The translations under genes and the position numbers were made by a program. The notes under the pieces were generated by a model that saw nothing but the letters and a program-made list of their open reading frames with translations, was not told the origin of the DNA and made no database searches. From Trichoderma breve (Eukaryota; Ascomycota; Sordariomycetes; Hypocreales; Hypocreaceae), in NCBI RefSeq assembly GCF_028502605.1, contig NW_026611593.1:1798001-1862000 (forward strand): 64,000 bases of DNA. Reading direction: 5' to 3'. Below, piece after piece: positions 36,306 to 47,655 of the stretch; the stretch's first letter is position 1; the number at the start of each line of letters is the position of its first letter.

Positions 36306-36519
36306 GCAAAGGAGATCGAAAAACGGCACGCTCGCAGCAAGCCAGAGAGGCCAGCAGCCGATTATCCTGCCTGTTTCGGTTGGCGCATCTCAGTTGGGGA
36401 TTTGCCAAATGCACATGCACCCGCTTTGGCCAAGTTGCAGCAAGGCGGTGGTGCTTGTACCAATTGGGCCGTCCAAGTGCTGCCACAACGCAGCCGAAAA
36501 AGAAGCCACCGAGTCGCCT

Positions 36520-36542
36520 ATCCTGATCCTGATCCTGATCCT
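36520..36542. repeat. Microsatellite, ATCCTG-type, three to four units
   Basis: Short perfect hexanucleotide repeat in non-coding sequence. Confidence 0.8.
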
Positions 36543-36949
36543 TGCCATCGAATAGGACAATCGTATTGATGGAGTCTTTTGCACTATGTACTGTGTGCTG
36601 TACGGATAAGCTGGAAGCATACGATACTTGTCCCTCGATTGAGGTCATCTTACTGTACCATTGATTACTCGCGCCGGCATCTATAAGCTGGAACTTCCAA
36701 GCCTTCAATCCAAGATTCCACACCTGTACCTACTGGGCATCTAGCATGTCCCCCTCAAAACCAGCTAAAATCGAGTACCCCTGGACCCTTCTGCGTGCCC
36801 CCCCTCCAGGCACACCAGATACTAAGGCACTACTACTAGCTCCAATGGAGCTCATCTATCCCAGGCCGACCTGTTGTTTCGTTTCGTCAATCCAACCCTC
36901 AAAAAACCTCTTCTAATCAGCCCATCCTCCAAAGCTTGGGCCATAACGA

Positions 36950-37010
36950 AAAAAGAAAAAAAAAAAAAAAAAACAAGCTCCCCTCCCCTCCCCTCCCACC
37001 CCTTCCCCGT
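36950..37010. repeat. Poly-A tract followed by CCCCT repeat
   Basis: A run of about 20 A with one interruption is followed directly by tandem CTCCC units. The strand asymmetry switches abruptly from A to C/T. Confidence 0.8.
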
Positions 37011-37938
37011 GTTTCTCCCCCGGGTGCATCGGAGGGATTTTTCTAGACACCCGGCACTTGAGAGAGCCAAGAAAAAAGCTTGGTTGCGCTGTAAGCTGCC
37101 GTTTCAGCCATCAAATCCCATACTGTACATACACACACTTACAGTGATATACTCGTAATACTACATTGGATGCCTCTTTTAACACGCTTTGGTCCCGTCC
37201 CCTTCTGCTTGGTGCCGCCGGTCCGGTCAATCCGGGCTGTTGATGGCACGAAAGCTGCGGGGGCCCCTTTGCAACATGTCGGAACCTCTATTTCCGTTGC
37301 TCTACAAGCAAGTACCTGCGCCCGCACCTCTGCTACCGCAATATACATCGAGTGGAATGGATGCTTTGGCGATGCACCTGGCACGGGGAGTCTAGGCCTT
37401 TCCAGCCCGTCACCGATCCCTGTCCTCTGTCATCAGCGCTTGGTAGAACCCCAAGTAGCACGCCGTGAAAGCACCGACCAAATGCAGGTAATATTGAATA
37501 CTGGGGCAACATAATGGCAGCCTGCTTGTATTACTGTACGACCACAAACAGCTGATTCCAGTTGGTCCTGTCCAAACCATGCCATGACTTCTATACAGGT
37601 ACAGTAGATTCTAACAAGAACTCGACTTCACAGGGCTATGGGAGAACACTGGGTCTAGTTGAGTTCCTTGTGTTTAACTGTGCCATTGTCTATCTGCTCT
37701 TTTTGATGTACCAAGTAATGCACTCTCGAATCGTCCATGCTCATCATGCTATGTATGCTCGCCCTTATGAAATACTATTACAACAACTTGCTAGTTGTGC
37801 CCAATGCTCAAACAGAATAAACGCCAATCAATGCCGGCAATCGCCATACAGTAATTCCAAACCAAGCCCCCTGTGCGCCAAAACCAATGCCTCACAAACA
37901 GAATATATACTTTGTACACCGACTCTTCTCGTTTGGAT

Positions 37939-39860
37939 TTAATCCAACGCCTCGCCTGACAGGATGCTTCTCAAGATGTCGGCACCAACTCCCTCGGCTA
38001 TCGTCTCAATCTCCTTGTCTCCGATGCAACTGGCAATTCGCCTTTCATCTCCACTGGCAGCCGCCACTTTTCGACCTCGTTTGCTGGGTGTCTGTGGCGT
38101 CACGAAGCTGCCCGTCTTTCCTTCCACTGCATTGACAAGCCCGAGGGTCTCAAGGCTGCCCACCACTTCACGGAACTCGGAGCTCGACAAGGGATGAAGC
38201 ACCGAATCACGAAGACACAGCTTGCAGTACTTGTCAAAAAGCACCTTGATCGTGGGCGCCAGCGTCTGCGTCTTGCTGGGGGTAAGAGGCGCACTAGGCG
38301 CCTTGACCATCGTTCGAATATGGTTCTCATAGGCCACTAATGAACACAAGGCGGCCTTTTGCTGTAGGTTGAGGGCCTTGAGGCGCTGGGCAGTTCCATT
38401 GCTGAAGGCTGCAGCAGTGACCTTGTTCAAATGGCCAATTGAAGCTCGTGGAGCAGTCTCTGCAGTCAATGCCTTGAGAGAAGCCGTCGTAATCGAGTAC
38501 ACGCTGCGGCTAGTCCCACCTGTCGAGTTACCGTTGCTGATGTTCTCTCCAAGAGGCTTCTTGGTAGGTGTCAATTGCAGAAACTTTTCCCGTGCTGCCT
38601 CCTCATGCTTTGATCTGGTCTCGGCTTCGACTAGGTCCAGGGCTCGACGACATATCTCAAACGCTTTGCGTAAATCTCCAGTCTGGCTTGAAACCTTGCG
38701 AGAACAGAGCTCGATGGCGGCGGGGTGAATGAACGGGACATAGGCTTCCTTTCCCTCAGGCATCAGTGATTTCAATCGGGTGATGATGATGTTCTTGACC
38801 TGGGCCGCGGTGTATGGTAGGAAGGGAAGTAGCTCCGGCTTGAGATTCTTCGATTTGAGTCGTGGCAAAAACCGGTCTGTAAGATCCAGAGCGTTGGCAA
38901 TACCAAGGAGCATAAGCCTGGAAGACTTTGCCAGAGACCATTCAAATACCCGGTACAAGCTTTCCAGATCCAATGTAAGAATGTGATCAATCTCATCAAG
39001 GGTGACGAGATAGGTGGTCGATGACTTGGTCTTGGAAGAGAACATTTTCTGCAGAGTTGAGATGGCCTCTGCTTCTGTGAGATCGCTGCTGTCTTCATCA
39101 AGAGCAGCGAGTAGTGTGTGATAAAGATCCTTTGACGACTTGATGCTCATGCAGTTGACGTATGCACTGCGAACTCCATCCTTTTCGGAATACGTCTTTG
39201 TCATGTTGGTGATCATGGCACTCTTTCCGGTACCAGGAGGCCCGCTGATGTAGATGCAACCTCCGGGAGATGATGTCGAAAGACGATCCAGGAATGCCGT
39301 CAACTGCTCTCGCTCAGCCTCCCTCCCTACCAGCTGGCCAGGCTCAGCTCCTCTGGCGAATAGCTGTCGAGCTTGATGATACACGGTCTGGATGGTGGTG
39401 GGCGTGAGCGGCGTCTGGGGTGTCATTCGCTTGAACAGCTTGCCAGCCGACATGACGGCATGTCGAGGAGTGCTGGGATAAGAGCCAAATGCATCTCGGT
39501 GCCGAGGAGTGGAGGGGGTCACGGGGTTGGGTTTTGACGGGGTCTGGGACAGGTTACGCCGATGCCTTGGTGTTGGCAGCTCCTTGAGCTCGCCTTGAGC
39601 CTCGTCGTTTTCATCGTTTCCAGTGACATCGAAATCGGGGTCTTGGTTCTCATCGTTGAATGAGGTGTCCACCAGCCGGCATCGACGAAGTCTTTTGCTG
39701 GGGGTCTCTTGTAGGACTGAAGAAAGATGCAGGTTAGCATCCGGAAAGACAAGCTCGAAGGATAAGGATAAGTGGAAGTTGCATGGTGGCAGTGGGACCT
39801 ACCAGAGTCCAAGTCCAAAGCACTGCGCGTCCTCTTTCTCAGCTGGGAAGAAGGAGCCAT
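37939..39860 (-). CDS. CDC6: Replication licensing factor Cdc6/Cdc18
   Basis: Cdc6 is the AAA+ ATPase that, with ORC and Cdt1, loads the MCM helicase at replication origins in G1. Two exons, 39860-39803 and 39716-37939, give 611 residues. The junction yields VLQETPSKRLRRCRLVDTSFNDEN, in which TPSK is a perfect CDK site beside a basic nuclear-localisation-like stretch. Residues 68-126 hold about eight further S/T-P sites, several followed by basic residues, in keeping with control by cyclin-dependent kinase. Walker A GPPGTGKS is at 178-185, Walker B is LDEIDHIL, and sensor 1 is LGIANALDLTDRF. The C-terminal ~130 residues match the winged-helix domain. A similar AAA+ layout occurs in Orc1, but Orc1 has a BAH domain that is absent here. 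Confidence 0.93.
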
Positions 39861-40269
39861 TGCAGCCTGCTGATAGAAGACTAAAGAGGTATAAAAACCA
39901 AAGTGCTCCTTCCAAACAATGTCGTGATAGCAACAGTTATTGCAAGTACAGAGTCAAGAGAAGGAGGAGCCCAGATAGTTGCAGTTGCGGTTGTGACTGC
40001 AGATGCAGATGCAGTTGCAGGTTAGGAAGAAATTGCAGGTGCGAGTGTAATTGAGAGAAAAGCTGGAGCCGTGCCTGCCCCATGTCTGGAAAAAGGGCGG
40101 ATTTTGGCGTTGAACCAGGGGGGTGTTTTACAGCCGCGAGGGAAGGCGCGTGGGTGCGCGTTAGACCGCGTTTAGCACCAGGACGCGAGAGTGTCCCGTT
40201 AATAGGGCGGGCCGTGCAGCGGGTTTCAGCCACTAACAGGCACTACAAGGCGCAAACAAGCTCTGCAGC

Positions 40270-40275
40270 ACGCGT
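40270..40275. promoter_or_regulatory. MluI cell-cycle box (ACGCGT) upstream of CDC6
   Basis: A perfect ACGCGT lies about 410 bp upstream of the CDC6 start codon. In yeasts this box binds MBF, which drives G1/S genes including cdc18. An E2F-like TTTTGGCG is also present at 40102-40109, and further GCGCG-rich sequence lies at 40145-40175. The assignment is by motif only. Confidence 0.45.
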
Positions 40276-40361
40276 TTTAGTGGACAGTCTCATGTTTGCG
40301 TTTGCGCAGTGAATGCATGCATGTAATTCGATGCGTGTTATTATCCTAGCGCTTACAAGCT

Positions 40362-40442
40362 GAGCGACTTCCTAGGAAGTCGGCCGTTGACAGTCGACAA
40401 AAATCTGAGTAGAGCGACTTCCTAGGAAGTCGGCCATTGACA
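40362..40442. repeat. Direct repeat of a 31-bp element with an 18-bp palindrome
   Basis: Two copies, 40362-40392 and 40412-40442, differ at one base (GGCCGTTGACA versus GGCCATTGACA) and start exactly 50 bp apart. Each contains the perfect 18-bp palindrome CGACTTCCTAGGAAGTCG, at 40365-40382 and 40415-40432. A TATA-like box follows about 15 bp after the second copy. The arrangement suggests paired binding sites for a dimeric regulator in the promoter of the TspO gene, but this is inferred. Confidence 0.85.
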
Positions 40443-41008
40443 AGAATTCGCGGACATATAAAATGAAATGGCTGCACCCTTACTCATGGACACAGTTAAG
40501 ACATCAATTTATTTTGATTCAGGTTGTTTCTATATTGGATAAATTGTTTTACTAATAAAGGCCTGTAGCAATTATCGAACTGAATAATTAAAGTTGCAAA
40601 TTAGGCCTTGTAAATCTCATTCCAGGTACAACCGTTCTCTTCATTCTGTACGAGCAAGCATCTACAAAGGACTACACTGGGCCATATCTGCAACACCTCC
40701 CATCTCAATTAATCCCGGTTGTGCTGTCTTTGAAGAATCGCACATGTGCTATTATGCAGCAATTGGACGGGCAGGCAAAATTAGCTCAGCTTCAGCCCAA
40801 ATCTCCAAATGCTCCATGCCTCCCAGATCCCCGATCCTCCCTCCCGGACCCAGCCCAGCCAATCGGCACATTGCGTCATACATCGCCAGGGCGATCCCTC
40901 TTCATATGAATGCCACAACGCCCTTTCATCCATCACATCCCTCTCCCTAGAAATCTCATCCAACCTCCAATTCGCAAACATTTTCTACTACTACTACAAA
41001 GGGAAAAA

Positions 41009-41759
41009 ATGACTACGTATATCCCCTCCCTCACATTGCCTTCGGCCGTGTTCGAGAATCCCGCCTCCTCGATTCTCCTCCCCATTGCACTGGGCACCGC
41101 CGTTGGCTTCGGCACCCGCCGTAAGAAGAAGCCCTCCTCGATAAATATTCACCAATGTAAAAGCTTGAGCCAAACTCTGACCTAAAAATTGAAACAGCTT
41201 CCAAGACGCAAAAGACATATCTTGCCTTGAAGCAACCTCCTCTAAATCCCCCACCATGGGTGTTCGGACCCGTCTGGACAGTCCTTTACGGGTATTTCTC
41301 CTCCCCCAAAACCATCATGAAACGTGCCCTCCAAAATCTTGAACCTCACATCTCATGACTTTGCTTAACTGACTTGCTGTACTTACAAGACTCATGGGAT
41401 ATGCCGCCTACCGCGCCACTAACATCGGCCTCGCCCCATTGTCCACGCCACAGACCATCCAGACAACAAAGCATAGCATGACCATTTACACCGTCCAACT
41501 TGGCCTCAACCTCGCCTGGATGCCGCTCTTCTTCGTCGCAAAGCGCCCGGTTGAAGCTACCGTTGATATCGTTGCCCTGTTGGGACTCAATGGCTACCTG
41601 GCCTACCTGTGGGGATCCGTGGATTCTGTTACGGGCTGGTGCCAGGCTCCTTACTTGGCATGGCTGAGCTTTGCAACGTACTTGAGTTATGGAGCGGGAT
41701 ACCTGAACGACTGGAATCTGGAAGACGCAGAGACTGCTAGAGAGGACGAGAAGCAGTAA
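41009..41759 (+). CDS. TspO/MBR family membrane protein
   Basis: Members of this family bind porphyrins and cholesterol-like ligands and are found in mitochondrial outer or other membranes; the role in fungi is not settled. Three exons, 41009-41156, 41198-41291 and 41390-41759, give 203 residues. The two junctions restore PPPWVFGPVWTVLYGLMGYAAYR, the most conserved stretch of the family. A later helix carries YTVQLGLNLAWMPLFF. Five membrane segments can be drawn, starting at about residues 20-35 (ILLPIALGTAVGFGT), 72, 105, 128 and 158. The 15-residue basic stretch TRRKKKPSSIN follows the first segment. The gene is divergent from CDC6, and a duplicated palindromic element lies in its upstream region. 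Confidence 0.93.
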
Positions 41760-42112
41760 AGCCAACTTTAGTGGCATCAAGACAGTTACATGTCACGGTA
41801 CTATATGGAATCACGGTAGATAGGTGTAAGTGCAAATAGCAGCGATATTCACATTATCTATCGCTAGATCAACTGCCAGTAATATCTATCACGACTCCTT
41901 GTCCTTATATGACCCAAAATCCCCCCTTTTAGTGCGCGACACCGAACCTTTGAAAGCAGAAGAAACAAAAAGAAACGCTGTTGCGATGCCCTTTTAAACT
42001 TGACGAACCGACCTTATAAAAATGTTCTCGCCATGCCAATGACCAGAAACAATGAAGAATATTAGAAGAAGAAAAGAATAGAAAAGCCTGGAAGCCGAAT
42101 GCCCAGACAAGC
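41760..42112. other. Intergenic region between convergent genes
   Basis: AT-rich 3' flanks of the TspO and carrier genes. I see nothing else. Confidence 0.6.
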
Positions 42113-43186
42113 TTATTGCATGGGGAGATGGCGCTTCAGCCCGTCATATACAATGAAAATGAATGCAGAGCTGGGCGCTGCCCTGGCGCAGGTGACGCCG
42201 CAGCCACGATACAGACCTCGCAGTCCGTGGTGCCTCCATATGGCCCTGCCTTCGCTCCAAAAGTCGCGGCGTTGTTGGACGCCACCCACGGGCGATGTTT
42301 GCATGCGCGACTTGATGGTGTCGGCAGGGAAGAACAGAAAGTTGTAGGAAACGCCGCCCGATGCGCCGGCAATAGCTTGTTGCCAAAGAGGAAGCGGTTT
42401 CGAACGAATCGCCTCCCTCTCTGCCTCAGAGGTGGCAGATCGCACCCGCAATTTGTAGAATGCCTTTGTGACCGTCTCTTTGGCCCCGAACCAGGCTGAG
42501 CAGCCACCAGCTTCCCGGATCAGAGTACCAAGCTGGCCGTGCCAAAAGCCTCTGATACCCTCGTGCCGATAGACCTCACGGATCACAGCTGTGGGCCGTA
42601 GATGGACAACTGGCGCTCCCTCAGACAGGGCTGGCGCCTGAATCCTACATTTAACAAGTTCAATCGGCGTCAGGACAAAGGACGTGAACACTCCAGATAT
42701 GGCGCCGGTAAGCCACAACAAGGGCAGTGTCATTTCCTTGTCGCGAGAAGCCACACTGCTCTTGTACAGAAGCTCTCGCCCTACGCTTTCGAAAAGAAAG
42801 AGGCTGCTCGTTTCTGCGGCCGCACCAAACAGAGGGGCGCTGATTCCCCTGTACAGCCCGCGAAGGCCATCGGCCTTGATAGATTGTCGGAAGCAGTCCA
42901 CGGGGCCGGTGTACCTCAGCGGTAGGTGGTCGGGCTGGCTCTGGAGTCGGACCTTGACGGTGTCGAAGGGATATTCGATGTATTTGCCCGCAATACCGGC
43001 AACCTGCAACCCAGCCCGTCAGCTTCTCCTTCGCATCTCAACATCACCAAGTCTTTGGGTGTAACTTACCGATCCATAGATGATGTCTTCGACAGCCTCC
43101 ATAGTCGCAGTTCGGCTTTTGCGTTGGAATGCCAACTCAGGCTGGGCAGCAACTGAGGTGGTCATATCGAGGGTGGCCTGGGCCAT
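42113..43186 (-). CDS. ORT1: Mitochondrial carrier, ornithine transporter type (Ort1/Arg11)
   Basis: This inner-membrane carrier probably exchanges ornithine between matrix and cytosol, linking mitochondrial ornithine synthesis to cytosolic arginine production. Two exons, 43186-43070 and 43003-42113, give 335 residues joined in phase 0 (IIYGS then [15 protein letters not shown]). Three repeats of about 100 residues carry the signature motifs [18 protein letters not shown] and PADTIKSRM. The last stretch, [31 protein letters not shown], is the part most like yeast Ort1. The N-terminal 38 residues before the first helix are hydrophilic. Substrate assignment within the carrier family is from resemblance only; a basic amino acid or related carrier is the main alternative. 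Confidence 0.87.
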
Positions 43187-45687
43187 TCCGGAGATGGTTC
43201 GGGGGTTGGAGAGGGAAAGAGCAAAACAGCAAAGGCTTTTCTTTTCTCTCCTCTCAGCGCACTTCTTTCAAAGTCCCTAGCTTTGCCCCCTCTCCTGTGG
43301 GAGCGGGGGTTGAAAGCAGGTTTTGAAAGAATACGGCGAGCAGGCAGAAGCTGGGCAAAACTGCAAAAAGGGCGAGTCCTCCTGAGGCGAGGCGGAAAGC
43401 GACGAGGTTCGGAGGCGCAAAAAAGAAAGGATGCCCAAAAAGACTTTAAATTTAAGGCGACTGGATTCCGTGTGGGGGACCTTTGAGCTCGCAATGCTAA
43501 TGCTAGCAACCAAGAGCCCACACCGACTTCGCCCTACTGTACGTTTGGTATGCAGAAGCAAACAAGGGTTGCGCAGCCAGAGTGACACAAAGGAGACGTG
43601 GGCGGAGTTTGTCCCAGTCTAGAGCGAGTCGCGGGATTTTATCTTCTTTGTCGTGCTTGCAGCAGAGAGATCAGACTTGCGAGAAGGTGAAAGAAACAAG
43701 ACAAGGATTCGGCCCTACATTGTACTTGTAGAGGCGTGGCCCAGCTATATGGAGAAATGGAACAAATTCCCGTCGAGGCTATCCCACTTTGTTGTGACTC
43801 CCAAGAGGCGTGACTGTAAAAAATTCAATCTTATCGACGCTTATCGATAGGATGCGAGGGGTCGGCAATTGGCTGGCATTGGCTGCTCTGATTCGTGTGC
43901 CTGCCGAGATCGGTTACGAGCATTCACACCCCGGCACTTGCATGTGCCTGCGTGTGCTTTTTTTTCTTCTCATTTTTCACTTTTTCATTTTTTTCGGGGT
44001 ACGGTATGGAGTACCTGTGTCATGGATGTACTAACTTCTGGAGTCTGTCAGGGGGCTTGTTTGCTTAGCTCTCTGCAAATCTATAGCTGTCATAAGGCTT
44101 GCGCCGTAGCTGTCAGAAGTGTAGAGTGAGTCTAAGAGACTTTTAGGTGAATTTTTACAAAAACAGCCTATTCTACATACACCATGCTTCGATCCAACAG
44201 CACAAAGGAGAGGCTCTGAAGCATCCTCATCTGTACCCTTCGTGTACTCAAGACAACCTCCGGGGACCAAGTTTGCCTGCCGCGCGAGTTAGTACCCAGC
44301 CTGTTTATGATGCCTGCACACCTCTGGATCCACGCTCCGTTGCACATCACAGCCCAGCAAATTGCCTGAATAGGCGCCGGGCTAGGAACGGAAAACCGCT
44401 CAGCTGCATGGCGCAAGGAGGCAGCCAGGTACCACATCCGGGCGTATTTCTCCTATGAGACAAAGTGATGTCTACTAGGTATGTTTGACAGACGTACCGG
44501 TGGCCGTCTCCTGTCAGAGCTCCCCGCATTGGAAGCAAACTTGAAAGGCCAGGACAAACAACGGTGTAAGCCGCCATCGGCAAGGGACTGCCATTGTTTT
44601 ATGAGCCCGAGAATTCCTCTGAGACATGTATAAGATACTAGCCCCGATGGCGTGAACATTAGAATATCCAAAGCATTGGATTGTATAATCCTGCATACAG
44701 CATGCTGCATATTACATTCCTCATGAATGTCGTCTTACAGCGAGTCTTTCATCACTGGGAGCTACCTTGTGCATTAGCGTTTGACGGTACGCTGGACCGT
44801 TTCTTTTATGGAAACCTCTTGGCTCAGAGTTTTCAAGCGTACCCACCGACCGACTCCATTGACTTTCCATCCCCATCTGTAGATATTCCTTTTGAAGCTT
44901 GCTTTAGACAGGTTTGCTGTTTCCGGACCAATCACTATGAGAGTCCACGCCACTTACAGCCCTATTGTATCAATTTACGTAAACTCTCATTCCATGTCAA
45001 TTTCTAGATGGAATCGGTCATAGCTGCCTCACGTCGATGAGATGAAATTCAGTCACAAATCGATAGCTCAAACAAAACCCAAGACTATATGCAAGCTCAT
45101 ACCCCGGGCCTGACTAGCGTCTTGTCCTGCCCCGCCGGTTACGATATCCAAAGTCGCATCTAATTTCTTATCAGATGATCTGATAATTTTTCTTGGCCAA
45201 ACATGTAATAATATCCACATAGGACGTCGTATTCTTATCCGAATCAGTCGTGCTAGCTATCCATATCCCGTTTGATCCTACACTGCGGACCTCACAATTG
45301 GGTCCATGGAGTCGAGTTTCCCTTCGTTTCCTTCGTGGAGTATGTTGAAAAGTTTCAAGAGAGAGGGGCCGAGCAGAATCATGATCCTGTTGGTGGATGT
45401 TTTTACTCAATATATAGAGACGATCACCACACCTCGGCACAATACATAGTAGCCTTGTTCTTTGCCAAGGAGTTAAATCTGCTGGGGCAGTCTATAGTGT
45501 ATTATTATAAATGGCCCTGCCGTCAAGGCATCAATCGGCCATACGAGGGATTGTACTATCCAACCTCGCGGAGTTCCGGTAAACCCGATGCTACAAATAC
45601 ACCACCTTGTCGTGATACAATGCCATTATCATCTCACCGTTAGTATGGCCGCATATCCTTCTGCATAACCACCGGCTCTCCATCGCA
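43187..45687. other. Gene-free stretch
   Basis: This 2.5-kb stretch holds the ORT1 promoter and the 3' flank of SHR3. Frames of 60-120 codons occur on both strands, but none has a family signature or plausible introns. A T-run lies at about 43960-43995. I see no RNA gene. Confidence 0.55.
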
Positions 45688-46419
45688 TCACTGCTTCTTC
45701 TTGCCCTCCTTCTTTGCCACTTCCTTCTCGTCGTCCAAGTCCCTCTTCTCGGCGTACCACTGTCCTGCTTGCAGCACAAGGATGCCCACCAACACCAGAG
45801 CTAGAATAGTGTTGCTGGCCGCTAGAACCTTGAGGCTGTCCTCGCGGCCAAGGATAATCTCGCCGTCAAAACGGCCCTGAGAAGCGGCAAACTCCTCCGT
45901 GTGCCAGAAGCCGGAGCTGACGGTGCGCAGACCCTTGACAATGTTGGAGATGTAGACGGCGACGCCGATGAGGTACAGGATCAGCGAGGCGCCGTCAAAG
46001 AGGAAGTTGGCCTCGCTGGGGCGGAAGAGCTTGATGAAGAGGCCGAGGAACCCCACGCTCATTATGATGTTGAGGAGGCGCCCGATGAGCGGGGGCGATT
46101 GGTGAACGAACTTGAGATGCGTCTCAAGCATGTCGTAGTAATCGGCGGCGACCGGCTCCTTGGTCCACAGGAGGGGGAAGTCGTACGGAAACGACGCGAA
46201 GAGGATGCCCAGGAAGAAGCATGTCGCTGAAGCTGACGTTAGCACAAAACATCACAATCACCGGTGTCGTCGGCCATCATGCTCGTTTGCGACTGAGCGA
46301 GATGTAGGTAAGTCACAGAGAGGCAACGTACGGCCGATGATGAGAAAAGTCGCAAAGGACGTGGATCCTCGGTAGTCCTTGGACTTGGTAGTCTTGGACC
46401 AATCAATGTAGGAGCTCAT
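45688..46419 (-). CDS. SHR3: ER membrane chaperone Shr3 for amino-acid permeases
   Basis: Shr3 helps newly made amino-acid permeases fold and leave the endoplasmic reticulum. Two exons, 46419-46332 and 46226-45688, give 208 residues. The N-terminus MSSYIDWSK leads into the first membrane helix, which is cut by the intron; the join gives FATFLIIGPTCFFLGILFASFPYDFPLLW, very like the family consensus. Four hydrophobic segments can be drawn in total. The C-terminus is highly charged and ends in KKEGKKKQ, compatible with a cytosolic tail and ER retention. At the acceptor, CAG at 46232-46234 lies only a few bases after the branch-like CTAAC and is followed six bases later by a second CAG. I used the second; using the first would add two residues. 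Confidence 0.9.
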
Positions 46420-47090
46420 GGCGGGCGGCGAGAGAAGAGGCACTGCTGTTAATGTGCAGGTACGGTACGTATTAATTAGAGACAGAGAATGTCGTTGGAA
46501 AGGCCACAGAAGCTGCGCGCAAGTTTCGTCGTGACCATATGATGGCTGGATGGGAAAAAAGAGGTGATCGTGTCCGTCAATCGAATCGCTGTGCGTGGGG
46601 GAGCTGAGTTTGTGGAGGGGGGACCAGACTTAGTGCGATACTTTGTCCAGTTAGTCCTTCGCAAAGCTACACTAACAAAATAACCGTAAATGATTCCTCA
46701 TCGCTAACAGCATCGAGTCTCGGCACTCATGGCAACATTGACCCCGAAATTTAAGATCTTGGCGCAGAGCTGACACTGCATCGTACTAGATAAGCTGCAC
46801 GGCTTGTTATCGCAGCTTACACGCTGCTGCAGGCCTGCTTTTCAGCTGCATAATCTTCACTCCTTCAATGCGGGTTAAATTCTTCATCTTTTTGCTTCAT
46901 TTTCTTGCTCAAGCGTAGCTTCAGTTTCTGATTTCCGTCGTGCAGTTCGGTCAATTCGTTAGCAATCACCTCCCACGCAGCTCTTTTTCAGCGCCAGCCT
47001 CCGTGTAATTGAAGCCTCAACTCTGCCATACCGCGCTCCTTTCCCTGCGAATACCGACAAATAATATAATCATATCCCATCGCAATCATC
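46420..47090. other. Divergent intergenic region of SHR3 and the WSC gene
   Basis: This 671-bp region holds two promoters. A pyrimidine-rich and AT-rich leader precedes the WSC-domain gene. I see no gene or RNA. Confidence 0.55.
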
Positions 47091-47655
47091 ATGAATCAAC
47101 CCATGACCTTTCTGCTGCACATGCTGCTCTTCATCCCGCTTGTCTACGCCGCCAATGCCACAGTCTCCGTCTGGGATGATTCCGACAAGTACAAATACTT
47201 TGGGTGCTACAACGAGACAACTCAGGTTCCCGGCTCGGCCGACACGCGCGCTTTAGGCGGCGGCATCCAGGAAAGTCTTCCGGGTGCGATGACGGTGCCG
47301 ACATGTCTCGCCTTTTGCGGTAATGGCGCCACGGAGTATCGGTATGCGGGACTGGAGTGGTCGAGGTATGTTTCAGTCGTCAATTAGACTTGTGACCACG
47401 AGACACGAGGGCGGACGTTGTGGTGGCTGACTCTTCAACACTAATAGAGAATGCTGGTGTGCCCAGACACTGTCCGGCATAGCTGAGAAGCTCGACGATA
47501 CAGCCTGCAACTATCCCTGCGAGGGCGACAATACGACCGCCTGTGGTGGCTCTTTGAAGCTGACCATCTATCGTGTTTCTTTGGCGAGTGGGCTGTCTAC
47601 CCCCGGCCTATTTAGCCTCGCCACCACGGGCTTGGTCATGATGATGCTATGGTAA
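47091..47655 (+). CDS. Small secreted or GPI-anchored WSC-domain protein
   Basis: WSC domains are cysteine-rich carbohydrate-binding modules found in cell-wall stress sensors and wall enzymes. Two exons, 47091-47365 and 47448-47655, give 160 residues. A clear signal peptide covers residues 1-21 (hydrophobic core then VYAAN). The domain begins at YFGCYNET and continues through CLAFCGNG and, across the junction, WSRECWCAQTL to CNYPCEGDNTTACGG, with the usual eight cysteines. The C-terminal 25 residues are hydrophobic after a Ser/Gly stretch (SLASGLSTPG), so a GPI anchor or a single membrane helix is likely. No cytosolic tail is present, so it is not a classical Wsc sensor. It contains several N-x-S/T sites. 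Confidence 0.88.

Larger units (their letters stand above)
35590..37938. other. Gene-free stretch upstream of palF
   Basis: This 2.3-kb stretch contains the palF promoter and leader and the 3' flank of CDC6. It is rich in simple repeats: six CACAGA-type units at 36269-36305, three ATCCTG units at 36520-36542, an A-run at about 36950-36972 and CCCCT units just after it. No frame resembles a gene. Confidence 0.6.
39861..41008. other. Divergent intergenic region of CDC6 and the TspO gene
   Basis: This region of about 1.15 kb contains TGCAGT/TGCAGA repeats in the CDC6 leader (39976-40025), a perfect ACGCGT at 40270-40275, a duplicated palindromic element at 40362-40442 and a TATA-like ATATAAAA at about 40456. 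No coding region is supported. Confidence 0.6.
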
